A stretch of DNA of 64,000 bases from Branchiibius hedensis (GCF_900108585.1 NZ_UESZ01000001.1:2976001-3040000); one strand, 5' to 3'; counted from the first letter of the stretch, positions 1 to 8,756 are shown. Notes: generated by a model not told the origin, from the letters alone. Program-made: numbers and translations.

Positions 1-1
1 C

Positions 2-1327
2 GCCGAACGTCCTCAGGGCGCTATGGGCCGTCTACGCGCTGACCGGCCGGGACAGTATGTCGTCCTCGACACCACACGGTTGGACGTCTTCGCGATGGAG
101 CCCGTCACTAATCGGTGGGTTAACACAGAGCTGACCGTGGCGATGGATCTCTACTCGCGGTGCATCTTGGGTCTTGCACTGCGGCCAATCTCCACGAAGT
201 CCCACGACGTAGCTGCGGTGCTGTACCAAGTTGTCACCCCTCAGACCTGGGGTCCAGTCAGCGAAATCGGCGAAGGCTGCGGACCGTACGCGGGCGTACC
301 TGAGTCGATCCTCACCCAGGACACGGGCGCGCTTCCGGACACGATCGTGGTCGACCACGGCAAGGTTTATCTGTCTCACCACACACGCTCGGTCTGTCAG
401 CGGCTGGGCATCAACATTCAGCCAGCGATCCCACACAAACCCACCGATAAGCCGACAATAGAGCGGTTCTTCCGTACCCTTCGGCAGCAACTCCTTGAAC
501 ACCTACCGGCGTACAAGGGGCCGGACATCTACTCACGCGGCAAGAACGTTGAGCGCGAGACGTTCTACTTCGTCAGCGACCTGGAAGCCATCATCCGCGA
601 GTGGGTTGGGATTTACCATCACTCTCCGCATCAGGGCCTGTGTGACCCCATCCTGCCCAACGTCGAGCTTTCGCCCACGGAGATGTTTGCGCGAGGAATA
701 TCAGCAGCGGGATTGCTACGGCTACCGTCCTCGGACGACCTGCGGATGGAGTTCCTGGACGTCGCCTGGCGTACGATTCAGCATTACGGCGTTGAGGTCG
801 ATGGGCGACGTTATGACGGTTCAGGCCTCAACTTGTATCGAATGACGAAGTCTGCCCATGGCGGTGTCCACGCGGGAAAATGGCCGATCATGGTGGATCG
901 CGATGACGTCAGGGCCGTCTATTTCCAAGACCCTGCAACGCTCACATGGCACTCTCTCGCGTGGGAACACGCATCGGGACTGGAGAGCCCACTAAGTGCT
1001 GAGGCTGCCGACTACACCCGCGAGTTGTCTCGCCACACGGACCGCCATGTAGACGCGCCGGCGGCTCTGGGCGATTTGTTGCATCGGTACAGCAAGAAGG
1101 CGGTGACGAGTCGTCGCGAGAAGAACGTCGCCCAGCGGCTTGCTGCGTCAACCAGTGATCATCGAGGGCAGCTCGATTCATCCGAGAGCGATATCCCGGA
1201 TGTGATTGATCTAGCCGCTCACCTTCGGAATCGTGGGTCGCGAAACGTCGTCGACGACCTTGATGTGTTCGACCAGTACTACGCCAACCATCCCGATGGT
1301 GAGGCGTTTCAGGTGTTCGACGAATGA
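2..1327 (+). CDS. tniA: TniA-type DDE transposase (5' partial)
   Basis: This is the catalytic transposase of a Tn5053/Tn7-like element, equivalent to TniA or TnsB, which cuts and joins transposon ends. The frame is open to the left edge, so the N-terminal DNA-binding region lies outside the window; the first in-window ATG (position 23) is probably internal. An rve catalytic core is visible. Numbering from that ATG, the triad is Asp16 (in YVVLDTT), Asp111 (VVDHGK) and Glu147 (TIERFF), giving the expected DD(35)E spacing. A Mu-transposase-like C-terminal part follows. The stop overlaps the tniB start in an ATGA, so the two are translationally coupled. Family assignment is firm; whether the element is still mobile cannot be judged because its left end is not visible. 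Confidence 0.9.
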   Translation, partial: AERPQGAMGRLRADRPGQYVVLDTTRLDVFAMEPVTNRWVNTELTVAMDLYSRCILGLALRPISTKSHDVAAVLYQVVTPQTWGPVSEIGEGCGPYAGVPESILTQDTGALPDTIVVDHGKVYLSHHTRSVCQRLGINIQPAIPHKPTDKPTIERFFRTLRQQLLEHLPAYKGPDIYSRGKNVERETFYFVSDLEAIIREWVGIYHHSPHQGLCDPILPNVELSPTEMFARGISAAGLLRLPSSDDLRMEFLDVAWRTIQHYGVEVDGRRYDGSGLNLYRMTKSAHGGVHAGKWPIMVDRDDVRAVYFQDPATLTWHSLAWEHASGLESPLSAEAADYTRELSRHTDRHVDAPAALGDLLHRYSKKAVTSRREKNVAQRLAASTSDHRGQLDSSESDIPDVIDLAAHLRNRGSRNVVDDLDVFDQYYANHPDGEAFQVFDE

Positions 1328-2388
1328 ACACCTGGGCGAAGTGGCTGCATGACAACGAGCCGAAGCGGTTCAACATGGCGACGAAGCATGGTTGGGACGC
1401 GTTCGCGCAGTCGGCAGCGCGCCCCTCGCTCGACCGACTGACCATGAGCGAGCTTCAAGGGCTTTCGGAGGATGAACGTGAGGACTATGACGAAGCGCGG
1501 ATGGTGTGGAACGCGAACCCACCCGCGGTGAAGACAGCCCAATTGAGCAATGCGTTCGAGGTCATCGAGCAGGTCATGGCGTCCAATCGCCGTGATGGCG
1601 ACCGTCTGCGCGGCTCGGTGGTGATCGATGCCGCACCAGCGCTGGGGAAGACCACGATCGCGACGCGTTACGCGCGTGAATTTCACCGGCGCACTCTTCG
1701 ACGCCATGGCCCTTCCACGCAGGCGGATCACCAGCGGCTTCCTGTGGCGTTCGTGCCGTTGGATGCGGGCATCACCCTGAAAGGGTTGAACCAGAAGATC
1801 CTGTCGTTCTACGGCCATCCGGGCGCGACGCGTGCGAGCACGTCACGGCTGGGCGCTCTGGCGGTGGACTGCGTGCGATCCTGCGAAACTCAGCTGATCA
1901 TCATCGATGACATTCACTTCATCGATTTCAAGCACCGCAACGGTCGCGACGTCAGCAACCACCTCAAAGGCCTCGCGAACGAGATGCCGGTCACGTTCAT
2001 CTACGTGGGTGTGCGACTGACAGAGAAACGCTTCTTCGACGAAGGACTGATCGGAGAGGACGCGTCCTACGCTCAGACGTCTCGGCGGTCGACCAGAGTG
2101 CCGATTGCCCCGTTCTCGATCAGCTCCGACGCGGGATTTCGAGCGTGGGTCCAGCTTTTGTCCACCTTGGAAAGTCATCTGATCCTTCTCAACGCCGCAC
2201 CCGGCATGTTGGTCAGTCACGCGAAAGAACTCCATCGCCGCACCCAGGGCCACATCGGGTCACTGACCAACCTGCTGGATCGTGCCAGCTATGTCGCGAT
2301 CCGCAGCGGGGTCGAACAAATCACTGCCGAGGTGCTCGCCGCTGCCACCGGTGACAACGCAGCAGAGACCAGTGCCCGCGCCGGCTAA
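1324..2388 (+). CDS. tniB: TniB/TnsC-like AAA+ transposition ATPase
   Basis: This 354-residue protein is the ATP-dependent regulator that links target selection to the transposase in Tn5053/Tn7-like systems. A Walker A motif (APALGKTT, about residues 104-111) and a Walker B motif (LIIIDD, about 191-196) are both intact. It begins on the ATGA shared with the tniA stop. Its 3' end overlaps the likely tniQ start, so tniABQ reads as one operon. Length and order fit the family. There is no tnsA-like endonuclease gene in the visible part, which fits the Tn5053 branch more than classical Tn7. Confidence 0.9.
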   Translation: MNTWAKWLHDNEPKRFNMATKHGWDAFAQSAARPSLDRLTMSELQGLSEDEREDYDEARMVWNANPPAVKTAQLSNAFEVIEQVMASNRRDGDRLRGSVVIDAAPALGKTTIATRYAREFHRRTLRRHGPSTQADHQRLPVAFVPLDAGITLKGLNQKILSFYGHPGATRASTSRLGALAVDCVRSCETQLIIIDDIHFIDFKHRNGRDVSNHLKGLANEMPVTFIYVGVRLTEKRFFDEGLIGEDASYAQTSRRSTRVPIAPFSISSDAGFRAWVQLLSTLESHLILLNAAPGMLVSHAKELHRRTQGHIGSLTNLLDRASYVAIRSGVEQITAEVLAAATGDNAAETSARAG

Positions 2389-4228
2389 CGCGCAGCGTTC
2401 ACCGCAACACGGGGGCGCATCCTCAAGCGGTGAGCTTCGCCCCGTCGTTGCCGGGTTCGATCCACAACGTCTACCAATCGCGGTGCTGCCCCTCGACGAT
2501 GAGCCTGCTGCCAGTTGGGCGGTCAGATTCGCTCACCGGTACCAGATGGGGGTGCGTTCCCTGTTCGCATCCATGGGCATCACCGTGAGCGCATGGACAC
2601 TTCAGAACTTCCAGTCGGGACTGGCCGGTCACCACGAGGCACTCTGCGACGCGCTGGGTCTACCGCAGCAGCGACTCTTTGAACCAAGTGCGCTGAGCCT
2701 GGCTTCGAAGGCGGCCCTCGACCAATACTTCACGGAGTACCGACCGTTGCACGCGCGGAACAAGCCCGGGTCACGGTTCTGTCCACAATGCCTCGCCGAT
2801 CGAGGCGGTGGGTGGAAGCACCTTTGGCAGCAACCCTTGTCGATGGTTTGTCTGGAGCACGAGGCGTATCTGCGCACCGAATGCCCTGGATGCACTGGGA
2901 GACCGTGGTCGTCGCGTGCGTGGCTCGACAGTTCTGCGCCAGGCTGGGAGTGTGCACGCCTGCTGAAGGGTGTTCAGAAGGGACCACGGCGAAGGATCCC
3001 ACGGTGTGGTTTCGACCTCCGTAACAGCGTCACCGATGAAGGGGTCGCCTCGAAGTCCGCCGTGAACACCCAGCAGTTGATCAATCGACTGATTGATGCC
3101 GACGCCCAGACTGACATTCGATGGCCGCTCTTTGACCAGGAGTTCCCATTCCCCGACGTCCTGGCACTCCTGTTCGAAGTGTTGAGTGCGTCTGACCCGC
3201 GTGACGGCGGCAGCCCCTACTCGCTGGGTGCCGATCCGCAGTGGCAGGTGAGCAGGATGTACGACGGCGTGGCGATCCTGAGCGAAACCGACCCGTTCGC
3301 AGCGAACGAACACTTGCTTCGGGCTCTCGGGCGGCATAGTCGCCAGGCTCCGTTGTACGCGAGCCGTGCGGCAGCCCACACAACACACAACCCGATCTTG
3401 ACCCACATCGTGTTGAGCGCAAACGTCGCCACGTTGTCCCCAAGCAAGCAGTTGACGTACCGGACGGCCAGTCGACGACCGGGTTACCCCACAGATGCGA
3501 CGCGACGCCCGAACCAGGGCCTGACCCCGAGAGAGCGGGAGTTGTCGCTGGCGTGGATACCGCAGATGCTTTGGCCTGGCACAATCTCCGAGCATCTGCG
3601 CAAGGACGACCTTGATCGAGCCACAGACGCCCTGTTGTTGGGACGACTTGGGTCTAACCGCTCCTGGCAGTATCTCGCGATCGAGAACCAACTACCGGCC
3701 TCATTTCGAACCAGACCCCCGGCACGTTTGCGATGGCTACAAAAGCGGGACCTGTGGGACACGCTGCATCAAGAACTAGAGGAAGTGGCGGTGCGGCTCG
3801 CTGCCGATCCTCCGCCCATCGACTATCACAAGCGTCGGCTACGAACCTTCGACGGTGAATGGGTTCAATCCTGCACCAGCCGCATCGTGGCGCAAGCAGG
3901 AAGCCCAGTTCCAGGGATCGATTCGCGCGAATGGGCGCGGCTGTTCTGGGCGACATACACCGGCGGCGACGTTCGCTTGGCACCTGCACCCCTTGGCATC
4001 CCCTCGGTGCCGAACGAGCACGCGGACCGTCATGTATCGCTCGTGGATCGACCAGAAGTCACCGCGTTGCTCCAAGAGATCCGGCGTTGCATCGAGGACG
4101 CTGCCGGTGAAGAAGATGGCGGCCCGCTGACGTGGGCCCCCCGACTCGTGCCACTTGAGCGGGATTTCGCGGTCGGCGAGTCATCGGTGCTGGTCAGGGC
4201 GTTGCGGTTGCAGGTTTTGACACACTAA
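2351..4228 (+). CDS. tniQ: TniQ/TnsD-like target-selection protein, 3' end altered by an IS insertion
   Basis: TniQ proteins choose or tether the target for the transposase. The family-typical opening (LPIAVLPLDDEPAASWAVRF) and a zinc finger (Cys144, Cys147 to Cys178, Cys181 if translation starts at GTG 2351) are present. I chose GTG 2351 because it overlaps the tniB end; other upstream or internal starts are possible. The IS described below begins at 4140, so the last 30 or so codons here are IS sequence. Joining the flanks without the IS and one 130-bp repeat gives a reading frame ending at the TGA now at 5963, a protein of about 598 residues ending PLTWAPP. The insertion therefore swaps the extreme C-terminus and adds about 27 foreign residues; it does not remove a domain unless the native protein once read further (see the 6047 ORF). 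Confidence 0.8.
   Translation: MTTQQRPVPAPANAQRSPQHGGASSSGELRPVVAGFDPQRLPIAVLPLDDEPAASWAVRFAHRYQMGVRSLFASMGITVSAWTLQNFQSGLAGHHEALCDALGLPQQRLFEPSALSLASKAALDQYFTEYRPLHARNKPGSRFCPQCLADRGGGWKHLWQQPLSMVCLEHEAYLRTECPGCTGRPWSSRAWLDSSAPGWECARLLKGVQKGPRRRIPRCGFDLRNSVTDEGVASKSAVNTQQLINRLIDADAQTDIRWPLFDQEFPFPDVLALLFEVLSASDPRDGGSPYSLGADPQWQVSRMYDGVAILSETDPFAANEHLLRALGRHSRQAPLYASRAAAHTTHNPILTHIVLSANVATLSPSKQLTYRTASRRPGYPTDATRRPNQGLTPRERELSLAWIPQMLWPGTISEHLRKDDLDRATDALLLGRLGSNRSWQYLAIENQLPASFRTRPPARLRWLQKRDLWDTLHQELEEVAVRLAADPPPIDYHKRRLRTFDGEWVQSCTSRIVAQAGSPVPGIDSREWARLFWATYTGGDVRLAPAPLGIPSVPNEHADRHVSLVDRPEVTALLQEIRRCIEDAAGEEDGGPLTWAPRLVPLERDFAVGESSVLVRALRLQVLTH
4010..4139. repeat. Left copy of a 130-bp direct repeat (target duplication)
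   Basis: These bases are identical to 5828-5957 and directly abut the left inverted end of the IS at 4140. They encode the C-terminal part of TniQ. By position this is the target-site duplication of the insertion. IS1634-family elements (IS1634, IS1549) are known to make duplications of this unusual length. Confidence 0.85.
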
Positions 4229-5827
4229 TCGGGCCGATATTCTGGGGTCGTGGTGTTCGTGCGGAAGGTCAAGACCGCCTCGGGCGCGACCGCCGTGCAG
4301 ATCGCGCAGCGCGTCGATGGACGCGACAAGGTGCTGGAACACCTCGGCTCTGCGCACACCGCCCAAGAGCTAGCGGTGCTGGTGCAGGTTGCTCGGCAGC
4401 GTCTTCACCCCGGGCAGGGCGAACTGGACCTGAGCGCTGGAGCTGTCCCGGCTGGTCAGGGCGTGATTACCGGCAAGACCAGCGCCGTCCTGTGGGAGGT
4501 CCTGTCGCAGGCCTACACCGCCTTGGGGTTCGACGCGCTCGGCGATGCCGCGTTTCGGGAGTTCGTGTTGGCCCGGATCATCGAACGACCTCCAAAGCGG
4601 ACACGGTGCGTGTCCTGGACGAGATCGGCGTCGAACACGCGTCGCTGCGCACGATGTTCCGCTCCCTGAAACGCTGCGCCAGCGCCGAGTACCGCGACAC
4701 CCTGGCGACTGCGTGCTTCGAACACGCCACTACCGCAGGAGATCTCAGCTTGTGCCTGTACGACGTGACCACGTTGTATTTCGAAGCTGAGCAGGAAGAC
4801 GACCTACGCAAGGTCGGATACTCAAAAGAACGCCGGGTCGATCCACAAATCGTGGTCGGGTTGCTGGTGGACCGCCAAGGGTTCCCGTTGGAGATCGGCT
4901 GCTATGAGGGCAACCAGGCCGAGACCGCCACGATCGTGCCGATCGTGACCCAGTTCCAAGAGCGGCACGGCCTGGCCGACATGGTGGTGGTCGCCGACGC
5001 CGGCATGTTATCGGCGGAGAACCTGGGCAAGCTCGATGAGGCGAACCTGCGGTTCATCGTCGGCTCCCGGGTCGTCAAAGCCCCCGGTGACCTGGCTAAG
5101 CACTTCCACTGGCGCGGGGATGCGTTCGCTGATGGGCAGGTCATCGACACCATCACCCCACGGCGGGTCAGCGCCGCAGCGAAGGCGGAGAACGACCCCA
5201 ACAAAGCCGCCGAACCGGTGTGGGACCGGCAGGACAATCCGTTGTCGTGGCGGGCGGCGTGGGCGTACTCCCGTAAACGCGCTGTCCGGGACGCCAAGAC
5301 GTTGACGATCCAGCAGCAACGCGCGCAGGCCGTGGTCGATGGGGAACGGGCACCCAAAAAGCCCCGGTTCGTCAAAACCATCGACGGCGCAACCGAATTG
5401 GATCAATCAGGTTTGGATCGGGCTCGGCGCTTGGTCGGGTTGAAGGGCTACGTCACCAACATCCCCAACGCCACGATGCCCGCAGCCGAGGTGATCGCGA
5501 AGTACCACGACCTGTGGCAGGTAGAAGCCTCGTTCCGGATGTCCAAAACCGACCTGAGAGCCCGGCCGATCTTCCATGACGACCGCGACGCCATCGAAGC
5601 CCACCTGACCATCGTGTTCGCCGCCCTCGCGATCAGCCGACACCTCCAGCAGCAGACCGGGATCAGCATCAAAAGTATCGTGCGAACCCTGCGCCCGTTG
5701 CAGCAGATCACCGTGCGAATCGCCGGTCACCAGCACGTCGCCGCCGATCCGCTCAACCCACTCGCGGCCGAGATTCTCGCTGCGACTGGCACAACCTGGC
5801 CGACACACTAAATTGGCACGAGTCGGG
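4140..5827 (+). mobile_element. IS1634-family insertion sequence (IS1549-like)
   Basis: The element is about 1688 bp. The left end reads CCCGACTCGTGCCA and the right end is its exact reverse complement, ending at 5827; similarity beyond 14 bp is weak. It carries one transposase gene on the plus strand and lies in the 3' end of tniQ between two 130-bp direct repeats. Ends were placed by where the inverted repeats meet the direct repeats; one or two bases of slippage in the C run at 4137-4142 cannot be excluded. The transposase has a one-base frameshift, so this copy is probably inactive on its own. Confidence 0.85.
4250..5811 (+). pseudogene. IS1634-family transposase, frameshifted
   Basis: The N-terminal part (GTG 4250, starting VVFVRKVKTASGATAVQIAQ) runs in one frame and the rest (SKADTVRVLDEIGVEH to TGTTWPTH) in the -1 frame. 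The switch is at about 4586: the DNA reads GAACGACCTCC where GAACCGACCTCC would give the continuous IIEPTSKAD, so one C appears to be missing. The remainder looks like an intact DDE transposase of IS4/IS1634 type, with YDVTTLYFE, VVADAGMLS and the late YHDLWQVEASFRMSK region. No slippery heptamer is seen at the junction, so a mutation or sequencing error is more likely than programmed frameshifting. Confidence 0.85.
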
Positions 5828-5957
5828 CCGAACGAGCACGCGGACCGTCATGTATCGCTCGTGGATCGACCAGAAGTCACCGCGTTGCTCCAAGAGATCC
5901 GGCGTTGCATCGAGGACGCTGCCGGTGAAGAAGATGGCGGCCCGCTGACGTGGGCCC
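5828..5957. repeat. Right copy of the 130-bp direct repeat
   Basis: Identical to 4010-4139 at a constant offset of 1818 bp, and directly abutting the right inverted end of the IS at 5827. It re-encodes the TniQ C-terminal segment but lacks the rest of the gene. In the tniQ frame it runs into TGA at 5963, which is the probable original tniQ stop. Confidence 0.85.
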
Positions 5958-6046
5958 CGCCTTGAAGCAACCCCGCCTGCGCTCTTCCACAGGGTCGGGC
6001 GATCCAGGAACACAGCCTGCGCGCAGAACGGTCTGACCTCGCGCTC

Positions 6047-6463
6047 GTGCGTCGGCAGGCCATCGATGCCGTCCTTGCATCCTGCGAAGAAGACCTGGAC
6101 GAAAACGAGGTGGCTAACTGGCTTCATGAGTACCACCGTGACGTGCTGGGTGTTGAGCCCAACCGACCGGAATGGCTGCACTTCCTACGCAGCGCCCGCC
6201 GGCAGGTCCTACGTGATGACATCACCGCAGCCGACTGTCCCGCCTTCATTCGCTCGCTCATCACTCACACGTGTGAAGCGGGGAACCAGCGCGTCCACTG
6301 GTACTTCGAGCCCACCTCCACCTCAGCGCCAACCCCGGCGATGCATCGCCGGGGTTGGCGTGGGCGGTTTCCGAATGCCGAAGCGACGGCTTTGCCGTTG
6401 ATCGCAGCAGCCGTGCTCAGTAACTCAGTGGACAGAACCGGCTCGGGCCGCGCCCAGACCTGA
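6047..6463 (+). CDS. Unrecognised ORF after tniQ (possible transposon gene or tniQ remnant)
   Basis: From GTG 6047 the reading frame gives up to 138 residues. The first 85 or so look like a real, acidic, helical protein (VRRQAIDAVLASCEEDLDEN, then WLHEYHRDVLG); the tail, past about position 6310, runs through the 34-bp palindrome and looks non-coding. It is in the same frame as tniQ and only TGA 5963 separates them once the IS is removed, so it may be a fourth transposon gene or a severed C-terminal extension of TniQ. The coding look extends upstream of the GTG to about 5996. I recognise no family. Confidence 0.45.
   Translation: MRRQAIDAVLASCEEDLDENEVANWLHEYHRDVLGVEPNRPEWLHFLRSARRQVLRDDITAADCPAFIRSLITHTCEAGNQRVHWYFEPTSTSAPTPAMHRRGWRGRFPNAEATALPLIAAAVLSNSVDRTGSGRAQT
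6327..6360. repeat. Perfect 34-bp palindrome
   Basis: The arm CGCCAACCCCGGCGATG is followed immediately by its exact reverse complement, with no spacer. It lies between the transposon genes and arsR, downstream of both converging genes, so it could be a two-way terminator. A site for a dimeric protein or part of the transposon end region are alternatives. Confidence 0.7.
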
Positions 6464-6464
6464 C

Positions 6465-6818
6465 TCATGCACCGATGTGCTCGCCCGCCAACGAGGTGAC
6501 GGCCCGGCTGAGACGAGCGCCCAATTCGGTAGGCCAGTAGTGAACCCAGGTGCCACGCCGTTCGCAATCCACCAGGCCAGCCTCGCGCAGCTTCTTCAGG
6601 TGGTGGGAAACCGTTGGCTGTGAGACGCCGACGTCTTGGATGTCGCACACGCATAGTGAGTCGTCCACTGCTGCGATCCGGGTGAACAGGCGTAGGCGCA
6701 CCGGATCGGCCACTGCTTTGAGCAGCGCCGCAGTGTCCTCGGCGTCGGCAGCACACATCCCCGCGACGTCGCTAGGGACGCAGCAGCCTGGTTCAACAGC
6801 GGGCGCGGAGTTCGTCAT
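6465..6818 (-). CDS. arsR: ArsR/SmtB-family arsenic-responsive repressor
   Basis: This 117-residue winged-helix repressor should release the ars promoter when it binds As(III). Candidate metal ligands are Cys12/Cys13 at the N-terminus and Cys56 or Cys58 in the LCVCDI segment. That pattern recalls the corynebacterial ArsR, where two N-terminal cysteines and one from the partner chain bind arsenic. The recognition helix region is VSQPTVSHHLKKLREAG. It is transcribed away from arsM, with 79 bp between the two start codons that hold two dyad sequences. Confidence 0.92.
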   Translation of the reverse strand: MTNSAPAVEPGCCVPSDVAGMCAADAEDTAALLKAVADPVRLRLFTRIAAVDDSLCVCDIQDVGVSQPTVSHHLKKLREAGLVDCERRGTWVHYWPTELGARLSRAVTSLAGEHIGA

Positions 6819-6826
6819 GACCCCAT

Positions 6827-6880
6827 ATTGACAAATGTCGAAGCAATGCGCCAGGCTCCACTGTATCGACAGTTATCGAT
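6827..6880. promoter_or_regulatory. Two ArsR-type operator boxes between arsR and arsM
   Basis: The box at 6865-6880 is ATCGA-N6-TCGAT with perfect half-sites. The box at 6827-6842 is a looser version, ATTGA-N6-TCGAA, and contains a TTGACA that could be a -35 element for the arsM operon. Both lie in the short divergent spacer, so one repressor could control both directions. Box function is inferred from position and dyad shape. Confidence 0.65.
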
Positions 6881-6897
6881 TCAGTGGAGGTTGTGAC

Positions 6898-7650
6898 ATG
6901 GCCGACCAGGCCGACATTCGCGAACAGGTACGGCAGCGGTACGCCGAGTCGGCCCGCTCGGTATCCGCCGGTGGGTGCTGCGGGTCCAGCGTGTACGACG
7001 GCAACGTCACCGGTGACGGCACTGTCGTGTTCGGCTCCGACCTGTACGACGCAGACCTCGCGGGCGAAGGCGGCGCGGCGGTCGACGCTTCGCTGGGCTG
7101 TGGGGTACCCACAGCTGTCGCCGACTTGCACGCGGGTGACCCTGTGCTGGATCTCGGGTCCGGTGCCGGTGGTGATGTGCTGATCTCCGCCCGCCGGGTG
7201 GGTGTTACTGGTCGAGTGATCGGCCTGGACATGACCGACGAGATGCTTGAGCTTGCGCGTCGCAACGCGACCGAGGCCGGTGTCCAGAACGTGGAGTTCA
7301 TCAAGGGCTACCTCGAAGACATCCCATTGCCGGACGCCACCGTCGATGTGGTGATTTCCAACTGTGTGATCAACCTGGCCGCCGACAAGAACGTTGTACT
7401 CGCCGAAGCCGCTCGAGTCACCAAGTCGGGCGGTCGTTTCGCGGTGTCCGACGTAATCGCAGCCGACAATATGGACGAGGTCACCCGGGCTGACATGACC
7501 GCCTTCACTGGCTGCATCGCGGGCGCATTGACCGAAACCGACTACCGCCAAGCTCTAGAGAGCACCGGGTGGACTGAGGTCGAGATCCGCTACACCCACG
7601 CTGTGCACGAGTTCGCCCAAGCCGCGATCGTTCGGGCTGTGCGGGCATGA
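6898..7650 (+). CDS. arsM: Arsenite S-adenosylmethionine methyltransferase
   Basis: ArsM methylates As(III) using S-adenosylmethionine. The SAM-binding glycine motif VLDLGSGAGGD is clear. Family-conserved cysteines are visible in GGCCGSS, in SLGCGVP, in SNCVINL and in TGCIAGAL, which covers the arsenic-binding set. I chose ATG 6898 (250 residues) because GTGGAGG sits 9 bp upstream; an earlier ATG at 6835 would put the operator inside the gene. It is the first gene of the operon, and its stop overlaps the acr3 start (ATGA). Confidence 0.92.
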   Translation: MADQADIREQVRQRYAESARSVSAGGCCGSSVYDGNVTGDGTVVFGSDLYDADLAGEGGAAVDASLGCGVPTAVADLHAGDPVLDLGSGAGGDVLISARRVGVTGRVIGLDMTDEMLELARRNATEAGVQNVEFIKGYLEDIPLPDATVDVVISNCVINLAADKNVVLAEAARVTKSGGRFAVSDVIAADNMDEVTRADMTAFTGCIAGALTETDYRQALESTGWTEVEIRYTHAVHEFAQAAIVRAVRA

Positions 7651-8756
7651 CGCAGGTGCAACAGATCGACTCGTCCACCGAGCGGGCCACGGTCACCACG
7701 AAACTGTCGACGCTGGATCGGTTCCTACCGGTGTGGATCATCGCCGCGATGATCGCCGGCCTGTTGCTCGGCCGCATCGTGTCGGGCATCGGGTCGGCGA
7801 TCAGTGCAGTCGAGGTCGAAGGCGTCTCCCTCCCGATCGCTCTGGGGTTGCTGGTGATGATGTACCCCGTGCTGGCGAAGGTTCGCTACGACCGGCTCGA
7901 CACGGTCGCCGGCGATCGTCGCCTGTTGGGGTCGAGTCTGCTGCTGAACTGGGTGGTCGGCCCCGCGCTGATGTTCACTCTGGCGTGGATCTTCCTTCCT
8001 GACCTGCCCGAATACCGCACCGGGTTGATCATCGTGGGCCTGGCTCGGTGCATCGCGATGGTCATCATCTGGAACGACCTAGCCTGCGGCGATCGCGAAG
8101 CCGCGGCTGTGCTGGTTGCGATCAACTCGGTCTTCCAAGTGATTGCGTTCGCCGCACTCGGATGGTTCTACCTGTCGGTGCTGCCTGGATGGCTCGGCCT
8201 CGACCAAGCCAACCTGGACATCTCTGCGTGGCACATCGCTGGTTCGGTGCTGGTTTTCCTCGGTGTGCCGTTGCTGGCGGGATACCTCAGTCGCCGCATC
8301 GGTGAAAAGCGATGGGGCCGCGCAGCGTACGAGCGATCATTCCTACCGAAGATCGGCCCGTGGGCGCTGTACGGGCTGCTGTTCACAATCGTGATCCTGT
8401 TCGCTCTGCAAGGCGACAACATCACCTCCAAGCCGCTCGACGTGGCCCGGATCGCGCTGCCGCTGCTGGCGTACTTCGTATTGATGTGGGGCGGCGGTTA
8501 CCTGCTGGGCCGGGGCCTGGGAATGAGCTACGAACGCACCACCACTCTCGCCTTCACCGCCGCCGGGAACAACTTCGAACTAGCCATCGCCGTCGCGATC
8601 GCAACCTTTGGTGTCACGTCCGGCCAGGCTCTCGCTGGAGTCGTCGGACCACTCATCGAGGTGCCGGTGCTCGTCGCTCTCGTCTATGTGGCCCTTGCTC
8701 TGCGCTCCCGGTTCACCCCCACCCCTGCTATCGCCCCGGAGGCCTCTCATGGCTGA
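7647..8756 (+). CDS. acr3: ACR3-family arsenite efflux permease
   Basis: This 369-residue membrane protein of the BASS/ACR3 type exports arsenite. About ten hydrophobic segments are visible. The conserved LARCIAMVIIWNDLACGDRE region contains the family's key cysteine, and FTAAGNNFELAIAVAI is the second hallmark. It overlaps arsM by 4 bp and the arsD fusion gene by 8 bp. An adjacent ArsA suggests an ATP-assisted pump; ArsA normally partners ArsB, but ACR3-ArsA pairings are known from other bacteria. Confidence 0.92.
   Translation: MTQVQQIDSSTERATVTTKLSTLDRFLPVWIIAAMIAGLLLGRIVSGIGSAISAVEVEGVSLPIALGLLVMMYPVLAKVRYDRLDTVAGDRRLLGSSLLLNWVVGPALMFTLAWIFLPDLPEYRTGLIIVGLARCIAMVIIWNDLACGDREAAAVLVAINSVFQVIAFAALGWFYLSVLPGWLGLDQANLDISAWHIAGSVLVFLGVPLLAGYLSRRIGEKRWGRAAYERSFLPKIGPWALYGLLFTIVILFALQGDNITSKPLDVARIALPLLAYFVLMWGGGYLLGRGLGMSYERTTTLAFTAAGNNFELAIAVAIATFGVTSGQALAGVVGPLIEVPVLVALVYVALALRSRFTPTPAIAPEASHG

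Noticed and set aside
4580-4669. Programmed ribosomal frameshift in the IS transposase
   Set aside because: The shift is in the -1 direction, which is possible in principle, but there is no slippery heptamer or stimulatory structure at the junction and a single missing C explains it fully.
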